DNA of 64,000 nucleotides from Purpureocillium takamizusanense (taxonomy: Eukaryota > Ascomycota > Sordariomycetes > Hypocreales > Ophiocordycipitaceae), in assembly GCF_022605165.1 (NCBI RefSeq), contig NC_063069.1:4836001-4900000 (forward strand), given 5' to 3'. The first letter of the stretch is position 1. Each line of letters opens with the position of its first letter. The notes below the pieces were generated by a model that saw nothing but the letters and a program-made list of their open reading frames with translations, did not search any database and had not been told where the DNA came from. The translations under genes and the position numbers were made by a program. Shown in pieces: positions 22,418-32,811 of this stretch.

Positions 22418-23840
22418 TCAATCAAGTTCAAGTAGGGCCGGACTGTAAGGCCGTTTGGGAGGACTATCTGGAGGAGCCAAGCTCGCGGCCGCCGCCGGCC
22501 CACCAGAGCGCGAAGCGGTGCCTGCAGCAGCAGTGCTACGAGAACCGCCGCCTACGGACGGCCCTGTAGAGCTCTCGCCTCGACTGCCCCGTCCCCCTCG
22601 AGATGGCCGCGGCCCCATACTAGATGCAGCCTCATCAGCGGAACTACTGCCTGCCGCGCGGTTGTCGCGATCAAAGGTGACGGAAAGGCTGGGGACGTCA
22701 GACCGTCTAGGCGGTGCCGCCGCAGCCTGTGGCCTGCTTGTAGGGCTGCCCTCGTCGTCACTCAAGTCAGGCCAGCCATAAGAGTTTTCCGTACGCTGAG
22801 ACGGCGCTGAAGTCGCTCTCATCGGTTGGGGATTACTCGTGGGACCCCGGCTCCCTGCATTTCCATCAGACGGTCCGCGTCGTTGAGCAGGTGCGGCAGC
22901 TTGGGGGCCGCTGGTGGAAGGGCCAGCCTCGTCATCACTCAGGTCAGGCCAGCCAAACGAGCTCCCCGCATACTGCGCCGGATCACCTGCGCGCTCTCCG
23001 AGTACACGGCCGCCCCGACGGTCATCGGGACGGGCAACGCCGGTGCGCCGCGACGAGGGCGAAGACCGGCGGCTAATCCCGCCATCGCTTCCGCTGTCGA
23101 AAGGATCTGAGAACCCTCTTTGCCGCGGAGAAAAATCCCTGAGGCCGTTCGTCATCTTCGTATTCTATCGACTCGATGATTGCACTGTCCGGGGTCGCGG
23201 GTTCATCGTCGTACCTGCTATCGTCCCATCGATCCCCGCGCCCGCCGAAAGACCTGCCACCACCTTGGCCCCAGGGGTCGGCATCTCGACGAAACCCATA
23301 GGCGGACGGCGAGCGGTCTCGGGGCGGCGATCGGCTCTGCTCCCTGCGGTGGCTCGGTGACTGGTAGCGGGTATGCCGAGGCGACGGAGACCTGCTGCTG
23401 GAATAGCCACTGCGACTCCGGCGTCTGTTGGAATAGTCGTAATCGCTATCGTCATACAAGTCGTCCTCGTCGCGGTCGTAGTCATAGGATCTCCGCCGCC
23501 GTGGCGGTGATGGGCGCCTCTCGTTCTGTCGCTGACGACGGCCGTTCGAGGCGCTGCGTGCAAATCGCCTGTCTTCGTCTGAGGAAAACGAGCCTGACCT
23601 GCTGTCGTACTCAGAATCGTAGCTGTCGTAGCTGTAGTCGTCTCGGCAATCATCAAAGCGACGCCCGGTACGGCGACGCGGAGACCTGTCATTGCGACTG
23701 CGGCTTCTTCGGCCATCGCCAAGATAGCCTCTCTGGCGGGGTGATGATGTGCTGCTGGCGCTTTCCTCGCCCCATTCACGAAACTGAATTCTCCATGCTT
23801 CTTGCTCTTCCCAATCTTCTTGCGATCTTGGGTTCGCCAT
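22418..23840 (-). CDS. SR/RS-rich intrinsically disordered protein
   Basis: Two exons, 23840-23215 and 23138-22418, give 448 residues. The 76-nt intron (23139-23214) starts GTACGA and ends CTCAG; splicing moves the reading into a second long open frame that otherwise has no explanation. The N-terminus (EDWEEQEAWRIQFREWGEE) is charged and perhaps helical. Then follow long Arg/Ser and Asp/Tyr-rich stretches (for example SRSPSPRHTRYQSPSHRR), as in splicing-related SR proteins, but no RRM is seen. The second exon contains two copies of GWPDLSDDE about 60 residues apart, each followed by a Pro/Ala/Arg segment. Both exons contain SPRQRG(Y/F). If the intron is kept, translation stops at 23073 after 255 residues. 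Function unknown; nuclear location is likely. Confidence 0.72.
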
Positions 23841-24680
23841 GAGGATGACTTGTCCTGAGGTTGCTGGTATGCGATGGGCGACTGTTCCAGCTCAGAGTCT
23901 TTTCGTATTCCGCATGAACTGTTCTATGGAAAACGGCTACGGAGAGGAAGGCACGGGTGTCATTTATATCTTCATCCCCTTCCACCCTCTTTACGCGCAT
24001 GTATGTGTAGCGGCATTCAATGAGTCTCATTAGTGTTGGAGTGATTGTGTGCTGTGCAACACAGGCACTTTTAAAGCGTCTTTACGTCCTGCAAGTGATT
24101 CGCTTTGTGTAAACATGTGGTTGCTCGGAGTCACTCGGCGCGCAAGTCATTGTTAGCCATGTTTGAAGAAATCGTGTGCACCCCGAGGTGAAGACATTCA
24201 AATCATGCGGGTAACAGTTTGCGATGCGGCCAAGTCGACCACGCTTTCGGAGCAACCCATGCAACGGTCGGTTACTCATCAGCACTCCCTGTGGGCGGTT
24301 GTCAGTCAGGTCTGCGACTTGCATGCATTCTGTTCCGCATCAGCTGCACATCGGTCCGCCTTCTAATGAGGTACTTGGCCAGATCGACAGCACAGCGTAC
24401 GTTGCGCCGGGTTCCTTTTTCGTGACAATGACAGCGGATTGGCCTTGACCGAAGTGCGCGGCCAAGACATTGTGCCATGACCAGTTGGTCCGTGTGTTCG
24501 ATTGAGGCGTCGGGCTTTCCATGGACCTGAGGCCCTGCCAACGATAAGAACCAAGCTAGGGGCCGACCTTGGTCGTCCCCGCAAAGGAACCTGGCTATAG
24601 CATCTTCGCGGTAGCTGGCGCGGATATCTCGCGCCTCGTCCTTTTGCGTGAGGCGCCATCGGTTATTCTCGTTCAGCGCC
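23841..24680. other. Divergent intergenic region
   Basis: Shared promoter space between the SR-rich gene (-) and the TAP-like hydrolase (+). A 128-codon ORF at 24302-24688 (-) overlaps the hydrolase start and has no domain. Confidence 0.5.
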
Positions 24681-26690
24681 ATGTTCAAAGCGAGGGTTCG
24701 CGAATCCTCAACGGGCCATGCGCAGCCGTCGAGGTTGGTGAACGCACGGAGCAGACGCCCTCTGAGCCAGGGCCTTTGCCTTGCGATTCTTGTTTGTCTT
24801 GGAGTCCCAGCGCTTTACCTTTACAGAAGCGGGCTTTCAGCATTCATTCTCGGAGTGCAGTGTGGCAGGAGCACCGAAGAGACGCCTGGGGCGCGGGACT
24901 TTAGCTGGGACGACATCACCCCAAGCGACACACTCGAGTACACGCCCTGTTTCGCCGGCTTTCAGTGCGCGCGTCTTTCCGTGCCTCTGAACTGGAACGC
25001 TACGGTCGAAGAGTCGGCAAGCGGTCCGCGAGCCGCCATAGCCATCATCAAGCTTCCCGCACAGGTCCCTGTAACAGATCCGCGGTATGGGGGCCCTGTG
25101 GTCGTCAACCCCGGCGGTCCAGGAGAATCAGGCGTTTATCAGGTCTTAGCCGATGGGAGGAATCTGCGAGCCCTGCTCGATGCGCCCCCTTCGTCTCCGA
25201 GTGACAGTGGGAAACATTTTGACATCATCTCCTTTGACCCGCGTGGGGTCAACAATACGAGACCTCGTCTGCAGTGCTTCACAGACCCGTCTGACCAGCA
25301 GGCATGGCTCGCGAGCCTGCCCGACTATGGGCTACTTTGGCACTCTGAGAGCGTGACTGGTCTCGAGTGGGCTCGTGCTGAGGCCCTCGGGGCGAGCTGC
25401 TCTCATGGCGAGGGAGACACGGGCATCCTGCGGCATGTCAACACGGCGCAGACGGTGCAGGACATGGTACAGATCATCGAGAAGGAGGGCGAATGGCGGG
25501 CGCAAACAGCGTCCAAACTTGTCTCCCGCTTTCACGACCAGAAAAGTGCGAACGACGTCATGGAGCGCTTGGCCTACCACCCGGGCAAGGAGCGCATCCA
25601 GTACTGGGGCATGAGTTACGGGACGCTCATCGGGTCCACATTCGCAGCGCTGCATCCTGACCGCATACGGCGCATGGTTCTAGATGGTGTCGTTGACCCG
25701 GCGGACCACTACTCCGGGGGCTGGCTCACGCAGCTGCAAGATTCGGATAAGATCCTGAGCAAGTTTTGTGAGTACTGCTACGCAGCTGGACCCAGGCTGT
25801 GTCCGCTCTATGTCAACTCGTCCGCTGCGGACGTGGAGGACCGTCTCATATCGATACTGCTTCACGTTAAGGAAGCCCCCGTTCCCATGGCGGTCACCTA
25901 CCAAGATGGGAGTCACGCCGGGCCTGGTCTGGTCACATACGGCGACGTCCATCTGCTGCTTCTGTCAGCCGTGTACTTTCCTTTTGCATCGGCTGCCGGT
26001 TTCTTCGACGTGTTGCTTGCATTGGAACGCAGAAACACATCATCGCCGGCTCTGAGGCGGATTGTATCCAGAAAACACGAACGTGCAACCCGCTCGATGC
26101 CGCTCGATGGCAACATACCCTATGTGTCGGCACTTGGGTCCTTCCAGGCGATATCGTGCATGGACTCCGGACCGCTCAATTTGACGCGAGAGACATTCAA
26201 GGAATTCCTCACCATCTTGCAGGGTCAAAGTCGATGGTTGGGTCTGAGCTGGGCGCGCAATAAGCTGGCCTGCCTGGGCTATGACGTGGAAGCGGCGTGG
26301 AAGCCACCCTTTAGCTTCAAGACGCAGCAATGGGCCAACACATCGCACCCGCTGCTCATTGTTGGGAATACACACGATACGGTAACGCCGCTGCGCAATG
26401 CGCATCGCGTATCGACACTGTTCCCAGGAAGTGTGGTCCTACAGCAGGATTCACAAGGTCATTGTTCGCACTCAGCACCGGCGCCGTGTACGTTGAAGGC
26501 CATACGGCGGTACTTTCAGACAGGAGAGCTGCCCGGGGACGGCGACGTGTGCGAACCGGGGATCCGGCCGTTCCTTGGCTGTACAGCCAAAGAAGGCGGG
26601 CGCGGCCAAAATTGCGTGTTTGAGGATGCGGAAGAGCAGAGGCTGTGGGACGTGGCAATCGCATTGGCCGACCCGTTTGGCCTGAGATAG
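24681..26690 (+). CDS. Membrane-anchored TAP-like alpha/beta-hydrolase (tripeptidyl aminopeptidase-like)
   Basis: A 669-residue intronless protein. Near the N-terminus a basic stretch precedes one hydrophobic segment (LCLAILVCLGVPALYLY), a signal-anchor that places the catalytic domain in the lumen or outside the cell. Alpha/beta-hydrolase features are VVVNPGGPGESG (oxyanion loop), FDPRGVNNTRP, the nucleophile elbow GMSYG, the acid Asp in VGNTHDTVTP, and the catalytic His in QGHCSHS. The last two lie in the C-terminal TAP-like region, as in secreted bacterial tripeptidyl aminopeptidases and their fungal homologues. Several N-glycosylation sequons (NWNAT, NNTRP, NSSAAD) agree with secretion. 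Likely an exopeptidase or esterase; substrate unknown. The ATG at 24681 is used, since the longer frame begins with GTG. Confidence 0.88.
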   Translation: MFKARVRESSTGHAQPSRLVNARSRRPLSQGLCLAILVCLGVPALYLYRSGLSAFILGVQCGRSTEETPGARDFSWDDITPSDTLEYTPCFAGFQCARLSVPLNWNATVEESASGPRAAIAIIKLPAQVPVTDPRYGGPVVVNPGGPGESGVYQVLADGRNLRALLDAPPSSPSDSGKHFDIISFDPRGVNNTRPRLQCFTDPSDQQAWLASLPDYGLLWHSESVTGLEWARAEALGASCSHGEGDTGILRHVNTAQTVQDMVQIIEKEGEWRAQTASKLVSRFHDQKSANDVMERLAYHPGKERIQYWGMSYGTLIGSTFAALHPDRIRRMVLDGVVDPADHYSGGWLTQLQDSDKILSKFCEYCYAAGPRLCPLYVNSSAADVEDRLISILLHVKEAPVPMAVTYQDGSHAGPGLVTYGDVHLLLLSAVYFPFASAAGFFDVLLALERRNTSSPALRRIVSRKHERATRSMPLDGNIPYVSALGSFQAISCMDSGPLNLTRETFKEFLTILQGQSRWLGLSWARNKLACLGYDVEAAWKPPFSFKTQQWANTSHPLLIVGNTHDTVTPLRNAHRVSTLFPGSVVLQQDSQGHCSHSAPAPCTLKAIRRYFQTGELPGDGDVCEPGIRPFLGCTAKEGGRGQNCVFEDAEEQRLWDVAIALADPFGLR

Positions 26691-27567
26691 ACGGCCAGCC
26701 AAGCCTATGTCCACGGTACCGTTGAAGAATGAGATATTGGCTACTCTAGACCATAAGTCATTACAAGGACTGAACACATCTGCAGAATCTTACTAGACGG
26801 GGGGCCAGACTACCCAAAGAAGCTCGACAGATACATATACCCAAGACAGGCGCTGGTGCACTCGGCCTGAATTGCCGTATAATCGACCAAAATCGGGACT
26901 TTATCCCCCGGGACCCGAGTCAGGGACTCGTCGGCGTTTGACGCGGAATGGCTTCGGCATTCCAAGCCCATCACCGTGGGATAGAAATCGCAATTCTCGC
27001 CGGGCCGAGCATTTGTCCAAGGCAATGCCCGCCGCAGTGGGCCTGAAGGAGCGTGGGAACACCGAGACTGGTTGCTCATCCGCCAATGATCAACTGGCAC
27101 ATGCTTGAGTTGCCGATGTCGACGAGGGCAGAAGCCTTGATGCCCTGGCTTGTGTGTGGGGTTGCATGGGTGAGTCGGGTGGAGGCGGGGCGGAGGGGGG
27201 AAATGAGGCAATTGCCGGCGGGGTTTCTGCGTCTCACTGCATCGGCGTGGCCACACGTGACAGCGCATTCATTACGTGACCTGACCTGAGGCACGTCTCA
27301 ACCCGCCTATAGCTCCGCCCCCGCATCTGCTGAAGCCCAGTGTCAAAGGCCGCCTACGCCATCGGGGCGGCAAATGCCGATTGCCGCACATCGCAATTGG
27401 CCGCTGTCGGAGTCGCAAAGGTCGCCTTCATCTTGATACGCAGGTCGGCTCAGTCTCTTCCTCCTCACAATCATCACTTATTCTTCTCGGCGTGCCGGCT
27501 CTCGTCCATGTGCAGAGCTTCCCGCAACATCACCATCGCCAGCAACATTGCCCGCCGCCTTGCCAAC
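26691..27567. other. Intergenic region
   Basis: No supported gene. In-frame ATG at 27508 could extend the next protein by 20 residues. Confidence 0.5.
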
Positions 27568-28512
27568 ATGAAGCTACTGTACCCCACGTCCCTCAAGCTC
27601 GACGTCCAGAGCATCGAGGGCTTCTCCGCGTCGCTGCACGCCTACGACGTCAAGAAGCCTATCCCGGACGACCTCATTGACGCCGACATCCTCGTCACCT
27701 GGTCCAACTCGGCCGACAACCTCAAAGATGCCGCCGCCCGCATGACCAAGCTGCGATGGATCCAATCCCTCGCCGCGGGGCCCAACGATGTCCTCAACGC
27801 CGGCTTCGACACCTCCAAAGTCAAGGTCACGACGGGTTCCGGCCTGCACAACTTCACCGTCGCCGAGCACGCCCTCGGCCTGCTCCTCAACGCCGCACGC
27901 CGGTTCTACGAGATGCGCGACTACCAGCTGCAGGGCAAGTGGCCCGGACACCTCGGTGGCTCCCAGCCCGACCGCCCCAAAGGCGCTTTCACTTCGCTGC
28001 GCGACGCCCGCGTCCTCATCTGGGGCTATGGAAACATCGCCAAGACCCTAACGCCGCATCTAGTCGGCCTTGGGGCGACCGTGCGGGGCGTCGCCCGCCG
28101 GGCCGGAGTCCGCGACGGCATCGAGGTGTTTGACGAGTCTTCGCTGCCGAAGCTGTTGCCCGAGACGGACGCGCTCGTCATGATCCTGCCGGGATCCGAT
28201 TCCACCCGCCATGCCTTGAACCAGGAGCGCATCGACCTCCTGCCGAACCATGCCTGGGTTGTCAACGTCGGCCGTGGCACATCCATTGATGAGGAGGCCC
28301 TGGCCAATGCCCTCGACAAGGGCGAGCTTGGTGGTGCCGCGCTCGACGTCTTCGAGACGGAGCCCCTACCCGAGACCAGCAGGCTGTGGAAGACGCCAAA
28401 CCTCGTCGTCTCGCCACATGCCGCTGGTGGCCGGCCACAGGGTGCCGAGGCTCTCATCGCGAGCAACCTGAGGAAGTTCATTGCCGGGCAAGAATTACAA
28501 AACTCCATCTGA
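27568..28512 (+). CDS. D-isomer-specific 2-hydroxyacid dehydrogenase
   Basis: A 314-residue single-exon protein. The NAD(P)-binding motif is IWGYGNIAKTLTPHL (GxGxxA). The three catalytic residues of the family are visible: Arg in VNVGRGTSIDE, Glu in DVFETEPLP, and His in VSPHAAGG. The N-terminal catalytic half includes GLHNFTVAEHALGLLL. These enzymes interconvert 2-keto acids and D-2-hydroxy acids (glyoxylate, hydroxypyruvate or phenylpyruvate reductase types). The lineage cannot be fixed by eye. The upstream ATG at 27508 would add a basic stretch (MCRASRNITIASNIARRLAN) that could act as a mitochondrial leader; the ATG at 27568 matches the usual family start. The gene converges on the lysozyme-like gene. 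Confidence 0.9.
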   Translation: MKLLYPTSLKLDVQSIEGFSASLHAYDVKKPIPDDLIDADILVTWSNSADNLKDAAARMTKLRWIQSLAAGPNDVLNAGFDTSKVKVTTGSGLHNFTVAEHALGLLLNAARRFYEMRDYQLQGKWPGHLGGSQPDRPKGAFTSLRDARVLIWGYGNIAKTLTPHLVGLGATVRGVARRAGVRDGIEVFDESSLPKLLPETDALVMILPGSDSTRHALNQERIDLLPNHAWVVNVGRGTSIDEEALANALDKGELGGAALDVFETEPLPETSRLWKTPNLVVSPHAAGGRPQGAEALIASNLRKFIAGQELQNSI

Positions 28513-28850
28513 TGAGGAGGTCATAGAGGGAGGAAGTGTTGGAGAGCGGTCACATGCAAGCTGACATAGACGGCACGAAGAGACTGGGTCACGAGTCATG
28601 TATAAGAGATATGTGCATTGAGATGCTGCAGCTGAGGCTGCAGCCAAGAAAGCAATCAAGTATATACAGATCCAATCAGCCATGCCCTCCTCCAAGTACC
28701 CGAGGCCACAGGCTCATATGTACAACTTTGGTCTGTCCGCACGCATCAACCGACCCCGTCCAAGTTTTCTGTCAACAATCTCAACAACGGCATAGCACAT
28801 ATGTACAAACTTCGATGCGGTACTTGACTGTCGCTGGTGTCCGCCGTCGC
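28513..28850. other. Convergent 3' intergenic region
   Basis: Short region between two converging genes; holds their 3' ends. Nothing else seen. Confidence 0.5.
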
Positions 28851-29576
28851 TTACCAGCAAGAGCTGCCGGCCAGGGACCAGCCAGTGAAGCGGTTGGCGA
28901 CGTCGCTAGCGTAGCAGTTGGTGCTGCCGAGGCCGTTGTTCAGGTTTCCCCAGTCGACGGAGCCGCTGTTGTACTTGCGAGCAGCGACGTAGTAGGCGCG
29001 AGCCATCTCACCACCAAGCGTGTCACGGGCCCAGGTGTAGGTCTGCTTAAGACCGTCGCCAGACGAGGTACCGGCGGCGCCGTCGCGGATCATCTGCTCA
29101 ATGGCGCCCCACGAGCAAGGGTTCTGGCCCTGGCAGGAGCCGGAGCCGTTGTGCGACTGCATGAGGCCGGGGTTGCGGACGCCATTGCTAGTGGTCGGCA
29201 CGCGGACGCAGCCCTTGCTCTCCTGCATCATGATGACCAAGATGAAGCGCTTGTCAAGGCCGGTCTCGCCGGCGACCTTGTTGATGGCCGCGTTGATGGC
29301 GTTGATCTCGTCCTCGGAGTTGTTGCCGCCCCAGCCATTCCAGCTGCACGAGTTGCGCATGGCGTTGAGGTTCTCGTTCCAGAGCTGATCGTACGAGCCC
29401 CAGCGGTCCATGCCAGGCCAGCCGTTGTTGATCGAGCCGTCGCCGTTGTACTTGGTGTAGCTGTCGCCAAAGCGGCGGACGAGGTCCTTGGATGGAGCCT
29501 CAGGGGTGGACTGCGTGGGTAGGCCCATGACCGCAGCCGCGAGGCCGGTGATGGCAATGGCGAGTTTCTGGAACAT
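28851..29576 (-). CDS. Secreted lysozyme / SLT-transglycosylase-like protein
   Basis: A 241-residue single-exon protein with a signal peptide (about 1-19) and a probable pro-region ending at an RR pair. The mature part contains the lysozyme-fold signature ILVIMMQESKG, with the likely catalytic Glu, followed by NPGLMQSHNGSGSC. This resembles the ES-x-G...NPxGLMQ pattern of lytic transglycosylases and GH23-type lysozymes. Later helices (YVAARKYNSG, then CYASDVANRFTGW) also fit the fold. Cysteines such as those in SCSWNGW, GCVRV and GSCQGQNPC suggest disulfides. It may act on peptidoglycan of competing bacteria or on another wall polymer; which one cannot be told from the sequence. A TATAAG lies about 160 bases upstream. 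Confidence 0.8.
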   Translation of the reverse strand: MFQKLAIAITGLAAAVMGLPTQSTPEAPSKDLVRRFGDSYTKYNGDGSINNGWPGMDRWGSYDQLWNENLNAMRNSCSWNGWGGNNSEDEINAINAAINKVAGETGLDKRFILVIMMQESKGCVRVPTTSNGVRNPGLMQSHNGSGSCQGQNPCSWGAIEQMIRDGAAGTSSGDGLKQTYTWARDTLGGEMARAYYVAARKYNSGSVDWGNLNNGLGSTNCYASDVANRFTGWSLAGSSCW

Positions 29577-32500
29577 CTTGAGAGTCGAGTTGCCGATGAA
29601 GCCGGGTGGTGATTGTCTTTCCAGAGCGATTGCTTGCTGGAGATGAGTGTTTGAGGCCCCAAAGAGATTTGTGAGACTGATTGTTGCTGCTGATGGCCAG
29701 AGAGAAGATCTTGAACTCGACGTCGTCTGGTCCTTCTTATACTCGTCGCTTTCTCACGTTAGAGAGGGCAATGAGAGATCAATGAGCACGAGACGACCTT
29801 CGGATTGACCGATGGAAAGGGTCAGAATGGTGTTGACCTCCGAAGATGGCTGCGCTGTTACCTTGAGAGGGCGTCCGTGTCCCAGCTTGCGGTGTTATTC
29901 TAAAGGGAGTCCCGCCCCTCGGCGCCGAGCTCTATGAATGACAACGAGAACGGGCAAATTCATCGGTCGAACCCGCAACGGCGAAACTTCAGCTATATGC
30001 CGGCTTGGCATCCGACCTCAAGAGCTTGAAGATCAAGTAAATGCGTCCACTGCTTCAACGGGAGTCTTAGCCCGATCGAGATGAAACCCCGAAACTCTCT
30101 AGGCCCCATCGCAGCCTCGTATGCGCGAAAGATGCACTTATACTGCCTGTAACCACGAGACTAAGGCAGGCCATCGCGTAATGGCGCGTATTCGTCTCGA
30201 GTTCTAGTCAGCTTCTCGCCGTATGACATATAGAGTGCGAGGGGCGACCAACCGTTTCATGAGCCGTTCTACTTGGATTGACCATCGCGACCAATTTTCC
30301 AGTAGATTGCCACCTTCTGCTCGCCTAACATGACAGTCTCGCCAACGGCCCCTGCCCCTGAGCGCCATTGCACAGAATTGGCAGTACCCGGGGAACACCT
30401 GCCTTTCTCTGATAAGACTAAGCCAAGGCGAGTTTCCGCAAGCAGATTTCGTCCGAGTTCCAAGGTCACAAGCGATGAGCCGCCGTGTGTCTAGCCGTGT
30501 CAAGTCAAAGAACGGAGACACAAGGCGTGGCTGCTCACTCACTGAGCATGCGTTCCGTTTCCGAGATGGCGCCGCTCATAAGGAAGTTGTGTTGGTTGAA
30601 CGTGCAACCAGCTAAAGCACGGAGCACTTGCTCTCTGCGATCAAACAGTGCGGTTACACGTCGAAGCTATGGCCAGCGGGCGCTTGTCGACGACTCAGCC
30701 AACAGTATGGCCGAGTCCAGGACACTGGTGGCCCCGGTCCACGTTTTTCTCCTTCCTATCTCGCCCTTGCACGAAGTCTTGTGGAACCAACGCCATCGGC
30801 CGTGATGCCGCGGTCAGGGCAGCCCGAGGCTTGTGTGAGACCCCCCATGCCTACCCACAGCGCAAATGGACAACTCGCAAGCGGAGGTGCAGAGACAGGC
30901 GTTGACCGTTGCCCCGCCGGCTATCGTGTAACATGGCCCTTGGAAAGCCCGGGCTTTCTTCAGCGATTTGTGTCTCGAGCGGTCGCTACCGGGTAGAACC
31001 GACATCGGTTCCAGAAAGTCGGCCCGTCGTGTATTCGCCGGCTGAACTTTCCTGCCCGTAGTTGAGAGACGAAAGGATCATCTTGTACGTCTAGTCTCAA
31101 CCGAAGGTCCCAGCCTGCATGTAGTTAGGCTGTGGCACGTACAGAAACAGCCCTTTACGCGCTGTACGCGACCGGACGCATTCGCGTTCTTGCCTGGGGA
31201 GAAGGTGACGTCCTGATTCTCAACACTATAGCTACCATATCAAGGCCAGACCCGTTACCTCTCCCTAGGTAATCACATTAGATATTCTATTCAATTTACC
31301 TCGTTGCGAATGGTACGGAACATATCTACAACACCCATCGTTACCTCCATCTCCACACACCCACTCGTGGTAGTTGTTTTCTGTGACGTTGCTGCAACGC
31401 GACTTTGCAACCTGTCCTTTTACTAGTACAGTGAGCTGCACGTATCTCACAGTCGGCAATGCCGGAGTAAAAGAGGAGGCACCGGGGATGTTCGTGTTAC
31501 CCGCTTAATTGTAATCAACGGAGGGCTTCGACGGAAACAGAGTCGTGCTGTTACACAAGCCATCTGTGACAGTCGACTGGGCGGAGACGCCATGTAGAGC
31601 TGAGCGGGGCCCGCTCAGTTGAGACATAATGCCATTACGCAGCGAGCTTCATCTACGTTCGGCCGATCTCGTTTCCGGCTGGTGGCCAAGTCGGACCGTT
31701 CAATATAGCCGACCTCATGAACTAGGTTCTATTGTGTTATGGACTCGCCGGCCTGACCTTTCAACCATCACCTTCGAAAATCCTCACCAATATGTTGCGA
31801 GGTTTTCTTGCTCCAGTATGCCAAAGCTCTATGCGATCAGAAATGACATACAGTATACCTCACGTACTTGGCATGGGGGAAAAAGTGTTTGACGCCTCCA
31901 AATCTCTTCCCTGTCCATCAGGCCCATGCATCAACTTGGGATGTTTCATCGTTGGATGAATACGAACTCATTACACTACTGAAAACTGAACAAGAATTAA
32001 AAGAATCTTCAACCCCAACCAGACTCAAATTGGCCTTCTGAGCTGACGAGATTTAATTTTGACGCCAGCCCTGAATTCCTGGCCGTGTGAGACGAGCCAG
32101 ACCAACATCCAAGGGGATTTCTAGGCTTCAATTCGAGGAGCATGATTGGGTACTTCGTACGACTCAAAATTTGAATACATGTCTCGCCCGTAGCGTGGCA
32201 CGTTCCCGTTCGCAGCACGTGGGTTGATGCGTCTTATCTCCGCTTGGAGTCGGACGGCACAGACGTGGGTTTAATCGCGGATTGAGGCCAAATGCAGATG
32301 TCAGCAGTGCAAACGAAGAAAACGAACGTCGCATGGGATGTCTCAAATGGGCAATAGATCGGCTCTGTCACGGACATGCCGGACTCACGGCAGTTGACCG
32401 AAATATGGTGACGGTCCAATGAGATGGCTGAGATTCCGAAGTTCCTGTGGAGTTTTGCTGCTGTGCTCGCTGCTCAGCCTTGCGGAGAGAGCCACTAGCT

Positions 32501-32811
32501 GGACTTCATCGTGAAAGTTTGCCGAGTCCATCCCTGACTGGCAATGAGCTAAACTAACCTGGGTTGGCACCAAATCGTTTTGAAGCCCCTGTGGCTTGAA
32601 GCTGGTGGCGGCCGGCATTGATGATGGCAAATTCTTGATGTCCCTGAGCTCGCGCACTCAATGGCTAGTTCAGCTGTCTGAGATTTTGTCGATTAAGAAA
32701 ATGTCAATTACTGTCTGCATCCTCCTCCATATTTTGCGTCATGAACACCGGCTTTGGACCTTTAGATGAATGACGAGAATCCACGGATTGAGGATTAGTG
32801 AGTGAGAGAGA
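29577..32811. other. Gene-poor intergenic region
   Basis: 3.2 kb without a supported gene. The right part is less GC-rich than neighbouring coding DNA. Only short ORFs occur. A 90-codon frame at 32385-32657 (-) begins with GTG and was not accepted. Confidence 0.5.
29736..29741 (-). promoter_or_regulatory. TATA box (TATAAG) of the lysozyme-like gene
   Basis: TATAAGAAGG on the minus strand, about 160 bases before the ATG at 29576. Confidence 0.5.

Noticed and set aside
32385..32657. 90-codon minus-strand frame with protein-like composition
   Set aside because: Starts with GTG, no TATA or splice context and no recognised motif; could be a relic but evidence is too weak.
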